DNA of 62,220 nt from Clostridia bacterium (lineage in GTDB: Bacteria > Bacillota > Clostridia > Oscillospirales > Acutalibacteraceae). Positions within the stretch are counted from its first letter, which is position 1. Every line of letters starts with the position of its first letter. Positions 17,661 to 27,133 of this stretch are shown piece after piece. A program made the translations under genes and the position numbers. The notes below the pieces were generated by a model. That model was not told where the DNA came from and searched no databases. It was given only the letters and a program-made list of their open reading frames with translations. The DNA lies in the NCBI GenBank assembly GCA_017435385.1, contig JAFSFB010000018.1, forward strand, positions 1 to 62,220, in the 5' to 3' direction.

Positions 17661-17689
17661 ATTTTATCATATCCGACAGAAAATTACAA
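17661..17689 (-). promoter_or_regulatory. Extended -10 promoter of the ABC exporter unit
   Basis: On the minus strand, TTGTAA (17689-17684) is followed after 17 bases by TAAAAT (17666-17661), preceded by the extended -10 dinucleotide as TGA-TAAAAT. It faces away from the promoter at 17745-17773. Confidence 0.6.
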
Positions 17690-17717
17690 CAAATTTGTTT
17701 TGGTTAAAATCCATATT

Positions 17718-17741
17718 TTTATATATATTTCTATATATAAA
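17718..17741. promoter_or_regulatory. Perfect 10-bp inverted repeat between divergent promoters
   Basis: TTTATATATA is followed by a four-base spacer (TTTC) and then TATATATAAA. It lies between the -35 elements of the two divergent units. It could be an operator or an UP-like AT element. AT-only palindromes also arise by chance. Confidence 0.4.
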
Positions 17742-17744
17742 ATA

Positions 17745-17773
17745 TTGACTTTAAAGAATAAAAGAGTTATAAT
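17745..17773 (+). promoter_or_regulatory. Sigma-A promoter of the kinase/radical SAM/GH43/peptide operon
   Basis: TTGACT (17745-17750) and a perfect TATAAT (17768-17773) are separated by 17 bases. Transcription would begin near 17780, about 68 bases before the kinase start at 17848. Confidence 0.8.
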
Positions 17774-17847
17774 TTCAACAATTATGATGAAATAATATGC
17801 TATGATGCCATAGGTATCAGAAAGCAGCTTTCGTGCAGGTTATCGCT

Positions 17848-18696
17848 ATGAAGAAATTTTATTCATTATGTGAAAAAACGATTTGCATTGAAGCGGACAG
17901 CTTTCCCGGTGACAATCCGCTGTGGGCTCAGTTTGAAACAGCTCCCTGCGATACGGATATCAGCATCAGCTGTATGATCGGCGATTCTCTTCCCGAAGCA
18001 TCGGAGGGGATCCGTGCAGGTGAGTTCGTTGTTTCGGTTGACGGCGATACGGTTTACCGTGCGCTTCCGATGGGAACGGCTGACGGAGCTCTAACAAAAT
18101 ACTCCCCTGCCGACACCTCACGCAGCGAAACATTCTTCACTCCGACAAGCTTTCCCGTGATGATGGACAGCAGATATATGTGGAACTCGGTTTCGCTGGC
18201 TCAGCTTCTGCTTCCGAAGAACGCATTTTTCATTCATTCGTCATTCATTTCGGTCGGCGGAAAAGCGGTTTTGTTTTCAGCCGCAAGCGGCACGGGAAAA
18301 AGCACTCAGGCAGACCTCTGGGAAAAGCACCGCAACGCAGAAGTCATCAACGGTGACAAGGCAGGAATCCTCGTTGAAAACGGAGTTCATGCCTGCGGCG
18401 TTCCTTTCTGCGGAACGAGCGGCATATGCAAAAACAAAAGCTTCCCTCTCGGTGCGATTATTCTTCTCGGCCAGTCAGCCGAAAACAGAATCACCCGTTT
18501 ATCGGGAATCGGGGCTCTGCAGGGAATTCTGCAGAATATCTATCTCGACCTTCTTGCTCCCAACGAACAGGCAACCGTTTTCGATCTGCTCATAAAGCTC
18601 CTCGAAAGCGTTCCCGTTTACCGTTTTGAATGCACGCCCGATGAAAAAGCGGTTGAAGCCCTTGAAAAAGTTTTGCATGACGGAGGTGTTATATGA
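17848..18696 (+). CDS. HprK-like P-loop kinase
   Basis: This 282-residue protein has a C-terminal half like the HPr kinase/PEPCK fold: the P-loop ASGTGKST near residues 143-150, then INGDKAG near 167-173, which supplies the acidic metal ligand. Relatives near peptide operons include the kinases that phosphorylate the C-terminal Ser of lasso peptides such as paeninodin. It lacks the N-terminal regulatory domain and the CcpA/HPr context of true HprK, so housekeeping HPr phosphorylation is unlikely. The first 125 or so residues are unassigned and could bind a leader peptide. ATG 17848 is preferred over GTG 17833; both have weak ribosome binding sites. Its stop directly abuts the radical SAM start. 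Substrate is inferred, not shown; the 76-residue peptide at the operon end is my candidate. Confidence 0.8.
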   Translation: MKKFYSLCEKTICIEADSFPGDNPLWAQFETAPCDTDISISCMIGDSLPEASEGIRAGEFVVSVDGDTVYRALPMGTADGALTKYSPADTSRSETFFTPTSFPVMMDSRYMWNSVSLAQLLLPKNAFFIHSSFISVGGKAVLFSAASGTGKSTQADLWEKHRNAEVINGDKAGILVENGVHACGVPFCGTSGICKNKSFPLGAIILLGQSAENRITRLSGIGALQGILQNIYLDLLAPNEQATVFDLLIKLLESVPVYRFECTPDEKAVEALEKVLHDGGVI

Positions 18697-19797
18697 ATGG
18701 GACTTGAATATGACCTTTTCATAAGCAGCCTCTTTGCCAGGGCAGATAAAAACTCCATTCCTCTTTCGGGCTCTTTTGAGCTGACCTCACGCTGTCCCCT
18801 CGATTGCAGAATGTGTTACATTCACAAAAAAGAGAATGACTGCGGAGCGTTGAAGCAAGAAAAGGACACAGCATGGTGGCTGAATCTCGCAGAGCAGGCT
18901 CAGAAGGCAGGAATGCTGATGCTTTTGCTGACAGGCGGCGAGCCTCTCCTGAGAAAGGACTTTGATGAGATCTATCTCGGAGCGAAAAAGCTCGGGCTTC
19001 TTGTTTCGGTCAACACCAACGGCTTGCTTATTGACGACGAAAAGGTCAGGCTCTTTGCGGAGAATCCGCCGCAGAAGATCAATATATCGCTTTACGGCGC
19101 ATCGGAAGAAACCTACCGTGAGCTTTGCGGAAACGGAAAAGCTTACGAAAAAGCCTTCTCTGCCGTGGAAAAGCTCAGGCAGGCAGGAGTCAATGTCAAG
19201 GTCAATTTCACCGTGACGCAGTATAACAGCCACGATGCGGAAAAAATATTTGAATTCACGAAGAAGCTCGGGATACCCGTTCAGACCGTGACCTATATGT
19301 TTCCTCCCGTCAGGGCAGGCGGCGAAGCGGACAGATTCTCTCCCGAAAAGGCGGCGGCGGTTCACTTTGACTGCAGACTGCTCGAATGGGGAGCCGAAAA
19401 GCTCAGAACTCATCTCGAAGCAAAGGCGAATATCGCCGTAAAATCCGACGGATCCGAGCGGGAAGGCATTCCGTGCCGAGCAGGGCGGAGCACCTTCTGG
19501 GTTACGTGGGACGGCAAAATGACACCCTGCGGAACGATGGACAGACCCGCTTTTGATATCACGGATTTTGAAAGCGCATGGGAATGCATAAAAAAAGCGA
19601 GAGCGGAGATTTTTCTTCCCTCGGAATGCAGCACCTGCGATCTGAGAAAATACTGCGATATGTGTGCGGCGGTCACGCTTGCGGAAACGGGCAGGTTTGA
19701 CGGCGTGCCCGAATATCTCTGCCGAAAGGCAGCGGAATATAAAAAAATATGTGACGAATTTTTAAATCGGCACGAAAATTATTATCCAAGGGGATAA
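18697..19797 (+). CDS. Radical SAM/SPASM enzyme, probable peptide maturase
   Basis: This 366-residue enzyme has the radical SAM cluster motif CPLDCRMC (Cys33, Cys37, Cys40) near the N-terminus and the SAM-binding motif TGGEPLL. The C-terminal third carries a SPASM-type Cys set: CRAG, then CGTM, then CSTCDLRKYCDMC (CX2CX5CX2C), then a last Cys near residue 345. This would hold auxiliary iron-sulfur clusters. SPASM enzymes such as those of ranthipeptides and sactipeptides modify ribosomal peptides, and others mature sulfatases. No sulfatase or PqqD-like domain lies nearby. The ATG comes directly after the kinase TGA, with CGGAGG upstream, so the two are translated together. The likely substrate is the 76-residue peptide made by the last gene of the operon. 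Confidence 0.88.
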   Translation: MGLEYDLFISSLFARADKNSIPLSGSFELTSRCPLDCRMCYIHKKENDCGALKQEKDTAWWLNLAEQAQKAGMLMLLLTGGEPLLRKDFDEIYLGAKKLGLLVSVNTNGLLIDDEKVRLFAENPPQKINISLYGASEETYRELCGNGKAYEKAFSAVEKLRQAGVNVKVNFTVTQYNSHDAEKIFEFTKKLGIPVQTVTYMFPPVRAGGEADRFSPEKAAAVHFDCRLLEWGAEKLRTHLEAKANIAVKSDGSEREGIPCRAGRSTFWVTWDGKMTPCGTMDRPAFDITDFESAWECIKKARAEIFLPSECSTCDLRKYCDMCAAVTLAETGRFDGVPEYLCRKAAEYKKICDEFLNRHENYYPRG

Positions 19798-19840
19798 TTT
19801 GGATTTTATATATAGTTCATATCATATGGAGGTAATTTTT

Positions 19841-22800
19841 ATGAAAACCGCAAAAAGAGTTTTATCGGTGTTCATGGCAACTCTGATAGTTCTCTCCTGC
19901 TGGGTATGGATCGCTCCCGAAAAGAGCGTTGCAAACGCAGCAAACACTACTCCCAAAGACCATTATCTCTTTGCTTACTTCACAGGCACGAGCAAAGAGG
20001 GTCAGACCATCCACCTCGCTGTTTCAGAGGACGGTTATAACTATACCGCTCTGAGAAACAACGAACCCGTTATCATCCCCTCAAAGGGTGTCGGTAACGT
20101 TCGTGACCCTTATATCTGGTATAGCGAACAGGATAACTATTATTATATTCTCGCAACCGACCTTGACTTCACGGACGGTGGCGGAACATACTCCAACAAC
20201 AGCCAGTCCTTCATCATCTGGCGTTCAAAGGATCTCGTCAACTGGTATGACGAAACCTTCATCGATGTTTCAAAGATGGCTCATCTTATCGGTGACACAA
20301 GAAACATGAGCGCAGTATGGGCTCCTCAGGTTCTCTGGGACGGCTCGGCTTATGTTGTTTATTTCACTCTTGCTTGTAACGCAACGAGCTGGTTCGATAT
20401 CGTTTATCTCAAAACGACCGACCTTATGGATCCGAACGCATATTACGAGTTCGACTATATCCTCGGTAACGGCACAGGTAACGGCACCGATAACGGCTAC
20501 GGCGTTATCGACGCAGATATCATCCACAATCCCGGTGACGGCAAATATTATCTGTTCTATAAGACAGAGTGTAACGGCCACGAAATGGGTACGACCGCAA
20601 CAGGTTCATCGCTCAAGACGATTCATTACTATGTCGGCGACACACCCACAGGTCCTTTCACAAACCCCGGCGACACAAAATGGACAAATGCGGGCTTCTC
20701 GATCTTCCCCAACTACAATGTTTCTCTTGAAGGCTGTAACTCATTCTTTGATAATGACGGCAACCTTATCATGTATGTTGACGAATTCGAGCATAAAAAT
20801 GCAGCAGGCGAAGAAGAGGCTTATTTCCACATTGCGAAGTCAGACGGTTATGACTTCACATCATGGAGCTACCCCGATGTTTCTCAGCATAACATCAACT
20901 CCCTTTCGCCCCGTCACGGCTCTGTTGTAAAGATCACAGAGGACGAATATAACAGACTTCTCAACAACTCCTATAACATTTCTTCATCCTCCTACCCGAT
21001 GACCGAAACTCTTGAAGACCATCTTGTTGCAAGATATTTCACAACAGATGACGTTCTCTGGAACGATGTTGTAGGTAAGCCCAACCTTGCCAGCTCATCA
21101 GGCATCACAATGATGACCGATGAAGAAACAGGCGAATACTACGCTTACTTTGACAGCACAAACGGCGGCTGGGCAGAGGTTGACTTCGACTCGCTCTTCC
21201 TCAACGGTCTTAACTATGATGACGGCTTTACCATCACCTTCAATGCGATGCTTCGACCTAATGATGCAGGTAACAACGAAAACAATGACCGTATTTATGA
21301 AATCGCCGATGTTTTCGGTTCAAGAACGGGCACAGAGCATTATACCCACTTCTCCCCCGGCGGCGGCGGTAACGGTACATATCTCGGTAACTACAACGGT
21401 CCCGTTGACAGCGGCAACGACTGGCTGAACGATAAGGACGCAGCCAACCGCGACGATGAATGCTTCCACGAATATATCATCAGCTATGCAACCGGTAACG
21501 TTATGGTCTATGTTGACGGCGAGCTTGTTATTTCAAGAAACCGTTTCACGGGCGTTAAGCTCGACGATTCTTGGTATAAGGCTCTCGGCTCAAACTCAAC
21601 GATGAGGATCGGTAAATCCGGTTGGGATGCCGACCCGCTGTTCAAGGGTAAGATCCAGAACCTCTGCATTTATGACTGCTCCATGTCATATTACGATGCA
21701 AAGTCCGTCGACGATGAATTCGCTCTTGAAGAGGGCTGGCTCGGCGCAAAGGAATATACCGGAATCACCTCGGCTGTTCCTACCTTCCAGAATACGGATG
21801 CAGCCCGTATGCAGAGTCTTCCCAACGCTTCACAGCATTTCAGCAACATTCTCTACACTTCAGAAACAGTAAAGAACTACGACGGCAACAATATGAGCAA
21901 TGATTCCGCTGTATATCATTATAACGGTAACGACTTCTATTTTGCCTTATACTATCCCGAAACAACTGTTTTGATGCTTGACGGCATAAACGATGCAATT
22001 ATGCCCGTTTCATTTGGCGCATATTGTGAAAACTCCAGAGCTAGTAAAGGTTTCTTACAGATTTATCCCACAACAGGTCCCGGCAGCACAACCGACCACG
22101 GCGGATTTGAAATATCGCAGAACTGGGCCGGTTGGTACAACAACGGTGACTATTACAACTGTATCGTTGAACATGCAGACGGTTACATCGGCAGAAATTC
22201 AACAACAACCTCATGGTCACATATTACCGATAAGAAAAACTATGACTGCCATTGGGGTGCTCCGCTTAAGGTCAACGAAGATGAAATCGACCTTGGAGGC
22301 GCTTATTACAAGAAATACTATCTTTCATGGCAGGTAAACGGCGGTGTCGACGGCACTTACGCAACAGACCACAGCGGTAACCTGACCTCAAACCATGCTA
22401 TCTATGTTATCGACTTCAGACCCGTTCTTCAGCTGCGCAACACAATCACAGAAGAAATGTATAATGAAGTTGTTAACAACACAGATCTCTGCTATGAGCT
22501 CCGTGCAAAATACGCATCGGCAGTTAAAGACATCAGAACTATGGATCCTGCTGATTTCGGTATCTCAGGCAACGGCGCTCTGACTGCTTCTAAGGCTTTC
22601 GCTAAGGCTATCGGCGAAGCTGTCGGCACTTACAACGGCGTTATGGCTGAAATCGAAAGAGAAAAGGCTGCAGGCACTTACGGCCATCAGCCCACAGAGT
22701 TCGAAGCAAGAGAAGCAAAATGCGAAAAGAACGGCCTTACAGAAGGCAGCTACTGCGTACTCTGCGGCGAGATCCTTGAAGAACAACAGATTATCGCTCC

Positions 22801-25800
22801 CCTCGCTCACACCTTCGGCGAAATATTCACCGAAAACGGCGTTCAGTATAAACAGTGCTCCGTTTGCGGAATCAAGATTGAATATCAGCCCAGCGAGGTC
22901 AGATACGAAAACCTCTTCTCGCTCAACAGATGGCTGGATTCGGCAAGTAACGGCGTTTTCAACGGAAACATTTCAAACAACCGCACCAACGGAACAATCA
23001 CAATCGTAAATAATCACACCACCGAAATATATACAAGAGCCACCTATGACGGACAGAATCTTGTTGCAACCCGTGATTTCGGCAACCACTGTATCCCCGT
23101 TACGGGCGGTAATACATATGTTGTTGAGGCAACAAGCCTTGCCTCCTCAACCTCAGGCGGCGAAGTATTCATCTTCCAGTATAACAAGGACGGACTTGTG
23201 TTCAGTACTATTCCCACGGTTCTCGGTCTTGCTCCCGGTCAGACAGCTCACAGCCAGTTCACCGTTGATAAGAACGCTGCATACATTGAGCTTCGTTTCG
23301 ACTGCAACGATGCAGGCAAAACAATCACATACGAGCAGATCGGCGTTTACGAAAAGGAAAACTTTGACAAATTCGGCGCAACAACCGTAGATGCACGCCT
23401 CGGATATTACCCCGGCAATGACAAAGACCTCTGCTATCCCAACCCCGCCGACGGCTACACCTTCGACGGCTGGTACACAAGAAACGGCATGCGTGTTGAT
23501 AACGTTTATCAGCTCAGCAACCCGACAGTTATTGTTTACGGCAAATGGATCAAAGCAGGTTATAACATTGTTTACGACAGCTTGTTCTCGTTCTCAAGCT
23601 GGGCAAAATCCTCTTGTAACCAGCTCTGGTACGGCGATTCAAATGCCAACGGCAATGTAACCCGCCTTGTTTCAAGCGAAGGCATTCTTGCCGACGCATC
23701 AAAGGGCACGATCACCATCACCAACGATGCCGACGAAGCCTATTTTGCAAGAACCAACTACTGGGTTGACACTCAGAATGTTCATAAGATGGATATTGAG
23801 CAGAACACCGACTATATCATCGAATATACCGCAACGAGCTCTGACGGCGCAAAGCCCAGCATCTGCGCTTATATCACAGGCGGTACACCCCAATATCCCG
23901 AATCGGGCGGAATAACAAGATACGCTCTCGGCAAGCACTATTTCCGCATTCAGTCCGGCGATAATACAAAACTTACTCTCCGTTTTGATAATGTTCAGCA
24001 CGGCTCAACCGTTACCTTCTCGGATATCGCTGTTTACAAAGCAGAAGATACAGCGAATGATAAACCCGAATATTTCCTTGACCACGCTCAGAATATCACC
24101 AACCGCCAGTATTTCCGCTATTATGAGCAGGACGGCATGGGTATCGGCGACGTATTCGAATATACTCCCGTAAGACCCGGTTATACATTCATTACATGGA
24201 AAGCCGACACTGAGGGCGTTGTTGATACCGGTAATTTTGATATGGAGGGCTTCGACGATACATTTATCGTTGACCAGAACTGGCACCTCTTCTCGGAATG
24301 GACCGAAAACAGCTACACCATTAAATATAATGCTAACAACGGTTCAGGCTCCGTTGCTGACCAGACGGTTAAATATACCGATTTCGTAACTCTCGCAAAA
24401 GACGGATTTACAAGAGAGGGCTATTCGCTTGCAGGCTGGTCAACAGACCCCAACTCAAGCGTTATAACATATCAGCTCGGTCAGGGCGGTCTCAGCAGAC
24501 TTTCAGGCGATGCCAACGGCACCGTTACCCTCTATGCCGTATGGGTTAGGGAGTATATGAATGTAACCTTCGATAACCTCATCGACATGAACGCATGGAA
24601 GGCAACCATAGAAAACAACTCAAATGTTTCCCATATTACCAACACAGGCTTCTCTGTTTCAAACAAAGCCAATGAAGGCGAGAAGACCGTAAGCTCTCCC
24701 TTCTTTGCAGTTGAACCCGGTAAACAGTATATGATCGATATCGATATCACCGGCGAAAAATGGGATGTTTATATCTTCTTCTGCAACGAAAGCGGCGGAT
24801 GGGTCGACTTCAAGGACGGCGAAAACGGCAGATACTCTAACGATACGGCTTGGGACCACATCTTTGACGCTCCCAATAAACCTGAGGTTGTAAAGGCTCA
24901 GATCCGTGTTGACGCCAATACATATTCCACAGACCACACCGTTAATTTTGAAAACATCCGTGTTTATGAATATGACGGAATCTCACCCATCGAGGTCACT
25001 CCTTCAAACAGCATGATCTCGGCAGGAAGCAATTTCGGAAATCTTCCCACCCCCACCAAGGAAGGCTTTGAATTCCTCGGCTGGTATTACGGAGATACAA
25101 AGATCACCGCCGATTCAACCGTTCCCACAGAACCCGACAAGCTCGTTCCTCTCACCTCAAAATGGAAGCTTGCCGACACGGCTCTCGGCGATGACACGGC
25201 TGTTATCGACTTCGGCTCAGCTCTCGAAGTTGAAACCGATTCAAACGACACAATATTCAACAAGGCTAAAGAGGTTTACGGTACAACCTCCACTATCGTC
25301 GGCGTTTCAACCGACGGCGACTCATATGCCTCAACCGCTGACGGAACCTACGGTACATTCAGCCTTTCAAACGGCAAGGTCGTTTACACTCCCGACTCCG
25401 TTGTCAACGGCATTGAAACCGTTTATTACCATACCAAGCTCAACGCAACCGACACAACCGTTGTCAAGAGCAAGATCACAGTTGCTCCCGCTTCAAATGT
25501 TCTCTACGAAGAAAACATCTTCAAAACCACGGGCACAGGCAACGAATGGTCAAAGAACGGAACAACAACCGGAAACACCAACACGGAAGATCCTATTTAT
25601 GGCTACGGTGCAGGTTACAACGAGGTAGCCAACTATTCTAACGGCACCGCTCTCAAAGCAACCGTTGACTCAACCAACAAGACCACAAAGATCACCTCGT
25701 TCGATTTCAAGGGCAAGGGCTTCGACCTTATCAGCAGCTGCGGTCCCGAAACAGGCGTTCTTATCGTTACTCTCAAGAATAACGACACAAACAAGATGGT

Positions 25801-26872
25801 TAAGTCTTATATCGTTGATACATACTACGGCGATACAAATTATAATACCCTTTATCAGGTTCCCGTTATCAGCGATACAGTTGACTCCTACGGCAGCTAC
25901 ACAGTCAGCGTTGTTGCTTCTTATCTCACTTCTATCTCCGGCGCTCTCAACGCCGACACCATGGAAACTCAGTCCCTTGACGGCGTAACGCTCAACAAAG
26001 CTTCCGCCGCAAAGAACGAAGCTCTCCGCAATGCACTCAAAGAAGTCGGCATGGAAGCTGCTCTCAACGCAGAATCCGTTGAAGTTGTCTGGTTCGACGA
26101 TGACTCAGTCCTCAACGGAGGCAAGGGTGCAATTGCTTCCGAAGAAGACGCTCTTCAGACTGCTGCTCTCGAAAATCTTACCAACATCGTTGACTCCGTA
26201 AGAGTTTATCATCCCATTGAAAACGGCAACTCATACTACAGCGAGGCTGAACAGAACGCCGTTTACTACAATGTCATGGATAATCTTTTAACTCAGAACG
26301 CAGTCACGGGCAGCGGAAACTTTGCCTATGTTTCGGGCAATGATAAAGAAGCAATTTCGCTTGACACCTATGATTCGATCGGCTCAAAGGATGAGCTCTA
26401 TCTTGCAAAGGGTACAAGTGCAGTAAGCTTCACCATCAAGGATCTCAACAACAGAAAGGTTTATATCAGCCTCAGAGCTGCATCGGGTGCTTCACTCACA
26501 GTAGCTATCGGCGGAACCAATATCAATGTCACCAGCAACACCGAAATGTATTATGACATCACAGATTATGTCACTAACGGAACGGTTACGATCCAGAACA
26601 TGACCGACAAAACTCTTCTTGCCGTCGGTTCGCTCAGGATCACAGGTGAAACAATGGCAACCGCCGCTCTTTCAACTGAGGTCGATCTCGAAACTGCAAG
26701 AACCATGATGCTTGCTGCAGCAAAGAATAACGAAAACGATGTTCCCGACACACAGCCCGAAGTTCCCCCCACGGATGACAGCAAGACCGAATGCTGGATC
26801 GTCAGATTCTTCAACTGGATCGTTGATATGCTTACAAAGCTTATCAATGTCGTCAAGGGCTTCTTCGGTTGA
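19841..26872 (+). CDS. Giant secreted GH43-like protein with LamG and InlB-type repeats
   Basis: ATG 19841 follows GGAGG by eight bases and opens with a signal peptide (MKTAKR, a hydrophobic core, cleavage near ANA). Residues about 45-390 form a GH43-like five-bladed propeller: VRDPYI near 86 (catalytic base), VIDAD near 221 and LEGC near 296 (general acid), so the triad looks intact. GH43 enzymes cleave arabinan, xylan or galactan side chains. A LamG/concanavalin-like domain covers about 400-640. A Cys-x2-Cys module (CVLCGE) lies near 970. Three Listeria-Bacteroides-type repeats (FDGWYT, LAGWST, FLGWYY) lie near 1210, 1500 and 1740. The C-terminus is an acidic Pro-rich linker followed by an amphipathic aromatic helix (begins CWIVRFFNW). 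It lies in the same operon as a radical SAM enzyme and a small peptide, which is unusual. Confidence 0.87.
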   Translation: MKTAKRVLSVFMATLIVLSCWVWIAPEKSVANAANTTPKDHYLFAYFTGTSKEGQTIHLAVSEDGYNYTALRNNEPVIIPSKGVGNVRDPYIWYSEQDNYYYILATDLDFTDGGGTYSNNSQSFIIWRSKDLVNWYDETFIDVSKMAHLIGDTRNMSAVWAPQVLWDGSAYVVYFTLACNATSWFDIVYLKTTDLMDPNAYYEFDYILGNGTGNGTDNGYGVIDADIIHNPGDGKYYLFYKTECNGHEMGTTATGSSLKTIHYYVGDTPTGPFTNPGDTKWTNAGFSIFPNYNVSLEGCNSFFDNDGNLIMYVDEFEHKNAAGEEEAYFHIAKSDGYDFTSWSYPDVSQHNINSLSPRHGSVVKITEDEYNRLLNNSYNISSSSYPMTETLEDHLVARYFTTDDVLWNDVVGKPNLASSSGITMMTDEETGEYYAYFDSTNGGWAEVDFDSLFLNGLNYDDGFTITFNAMLRPNDAGNNENNDRIYEIADVFGSRTGTEHYTHFSPGGGGNGTYLGNYNGPVDSGNDWLNDKDAANRDDECFHEYIISYATGNVMVYVDGELVISRNRFTGVKLDDSWYKALGSNSTMRIGKSGWDADPLFKGKIQNLCIYDCSMSYYDAKSVDDEFALEEGWLGAKEYTGITSAVPTFQNTDAARMQSLPNASQHFSNILYTSETVKNYDGNNMSNDSAVYHYNGNDFYFALYYPETTVLMLDGINDAIMPVSFGAYCENSRASKGFLQIYPTTGPGSTTDHGGFEISQNWAGWYNNGDYYNCIVEHADGYIGRNSTTTSWSHITDKKNYDCHWGAPLKVNEDEIDLGGAYYKKYYLSWQVNGGVDGTYATDHSGNLTSNHAIYVIDFRPVLQLRNTITEEMYNEVVNNTDLCYELRAKYASAVKDIRTMDPADFGISGNGALTASKAFAKAIGEAVGTYNGVMAEIEREKAAGTYGHQPTEFEAREAKCEKNGLTEGSYCVLCGEILEEQQIIAPLAHTFGEIFTENGVQYKQCSVCGIKIEYQPSEVRYENLFSLNRWLDSASNGVFNGNISNNRTNGTITIVNNHTTEIYTRATYDGQNLVATRDFGNHCIPVTGGNTYVVEATSLASSTSGGEVFIFQYNKDGLVFSTIPTVLGLAPGQTAHSQFTVDKNAAYIELRFDCNDAGKTITYEQIGVYEKENFDKFGATTVDARLGYYPGNDKDLCYPNPADGYTFDGWYTRNGMRVDNVYQLSNPTVIVYGKWIKAGYNIVYDSLFSFSSWAKSSCNQLWYGDSNANGNVTRLVSSEGILADASKGTITITNDADEAYFARTNYWVDTQNVHKMDIEQNTDYIIEYTATSSDGAKPSICAYITGGTPQYPESGGITRYALGKHYFRIQSGDNTKLTLRFDNVQHGSTVTFSDIAVYKAEDTANDKPEYFLDHAQNITNRQYFRYYEQDGMGIGDVFEYTPVRPGYTFITWKADTEGVVDTGNFDMEGFDDTFIVDQNWHLFSEWTENSYTIKYNANNGSGSVADQTVKYTDFVTLAKDGFTREGYSLAGWSTDPNSSVITYQLGQGGLSRLSGDANGTVTLYAVWVREYMNVTFDNLIDMNAWKATIENNSNVSHITNTGFSVSNKANEGEKTVSSPFFAVEPGKQYMIDIDITGEKWDVYIFFCNESGGWVDFKDGENGRYSNDTAWDHIFDAPNKPEVVKAQIRVDANTYSTDHTVNFENIRVYEYDGISPIEVTPSNSMISAGSNFGNLPTPTKEGFEFLGWYYGDTKITADSTVPTEPDKLVPLTSKWKLADTALGDDTAVIDFGSALEVETDSNDTIFNKAKEVYGTTSTIVGVSTDGDSYASTADGTYGTFSLSNGKVVYTPDSVVNGIETVYYHTKLNATDTTVVKSKITVAPASNVLYEENIFKTTGTGNEWSKNGTTTGNTNTEDPIYGYGAGYNEVANYSNGTALKATVDSTNKTTKITSFDFKGKGFDLISSCGPETGVLIVTLKNNDTNKMVKSYIVDTYYGDTNYNTLYQVPVISDTVDSYGSYTVSVVASYLTSISGALNADTMETQSLDGVTLNKASAAKNEALRNALKEVGMEAALNAESVEVVWFDDDSVLNGGKGAIASEEDALQTAALENLTNIVDSVRVYHPIENGNSYYSEAEQNAVYYNVMDNLLTQNAVTGSGNFAYVSGNDKEAISLDTYDSIGSKDELYLAKGTSAVSFTIKDLNNRKVYISLRAASGASLTVAIGGTNINVTSNTEMYYDITDYVTNGTVTIQNMTDKTLLAVGSLRITGETMATAALSTEVDLETARTMMLAAAKNNENDVPDTQPEVPPTDDSKTECWIVRFFNWIVDMLTKLINVVKGFFG

Positions 26873-26891
26873 CAGGAAAGGATTGATAAAA

Positions 26892-27122
26892 ATGAACAAA
26901 TATATTAAACCTACGATTTCTCTTGTTGCTTCGGGAACTACAACCGCCTCCGCATCATCCTGCTCGACAAGCACCTCCGATGCAAAACAAATCAAAGACA
27001 TTCTCATCTCAATGGGCTATGACATCAATCAGGCTTTCGGTTTTATGGAACCCTGCGAGCAACAAGTTGCGTTTGAGGATTATTGCAAATTCACCTCAAG
27101 CATCCAGATTTTCTTCTCATAA
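26892..27122 (+). CDS. 76-residue Ser/Thr/Cys-rich peptide, candidate RiPP precursor
   Basis: This short gene starts 19 bases after the GH43 stop, with AAAGGA nine bases before the ATG, and is the last gene before a strong terminator. The N-terminus (MNKYIKPTISLV) looks like a short leader rather than a signal peptide. A Ser/Thr/Ala-rich segment with Cys24 follows (residues 14-29), then an amphipathic stretch, then Cys55 and Cys65, and the chain ends IQIFFS with Ser76. Three Cys next to Ser/Thr and aromatic residues suit SPASM-type crosslinking. A C-terminal Ser is also the residue phosphorylated by HprK-like kinases in paeninodin-type lasso peptides. It has no GG cleavage site. I cannot assign it to a named family. 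Function as a precursor rests on size, composition and operon context. Confidence 0.75.
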   Translation: MNKYIKPTISLVASGTTTASASSCSTSTSDAKQIKDILISMGYDINQAFGFMEPCEQQVAFEDYCKFTSSIQIFFS

Positions 27123-27133
27123 TCTCAATTCGG

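Noticed and set aside
17609..17662. Earlier ATG for the ABC exporter at 17662
   Set aside because: It lies within the predicted -10 element and has no Shine-Dalgarno; ATG 17608 has GAGGTGG.
17848..18696. True HPr kinase/phosphorylase
   Set aside because: Lacks the HprK N-terminal domain and the characteristic housekeeping context; only the P-loop half is similar.
26712..26891. Longer start for the 76-residue peptide inside the GH43 gene
   Set aside because: This would add 60 residues that overlap the GH43 frame and lacks a ribosome binding site; ATG 26892 has AAAGGA at good spacing.
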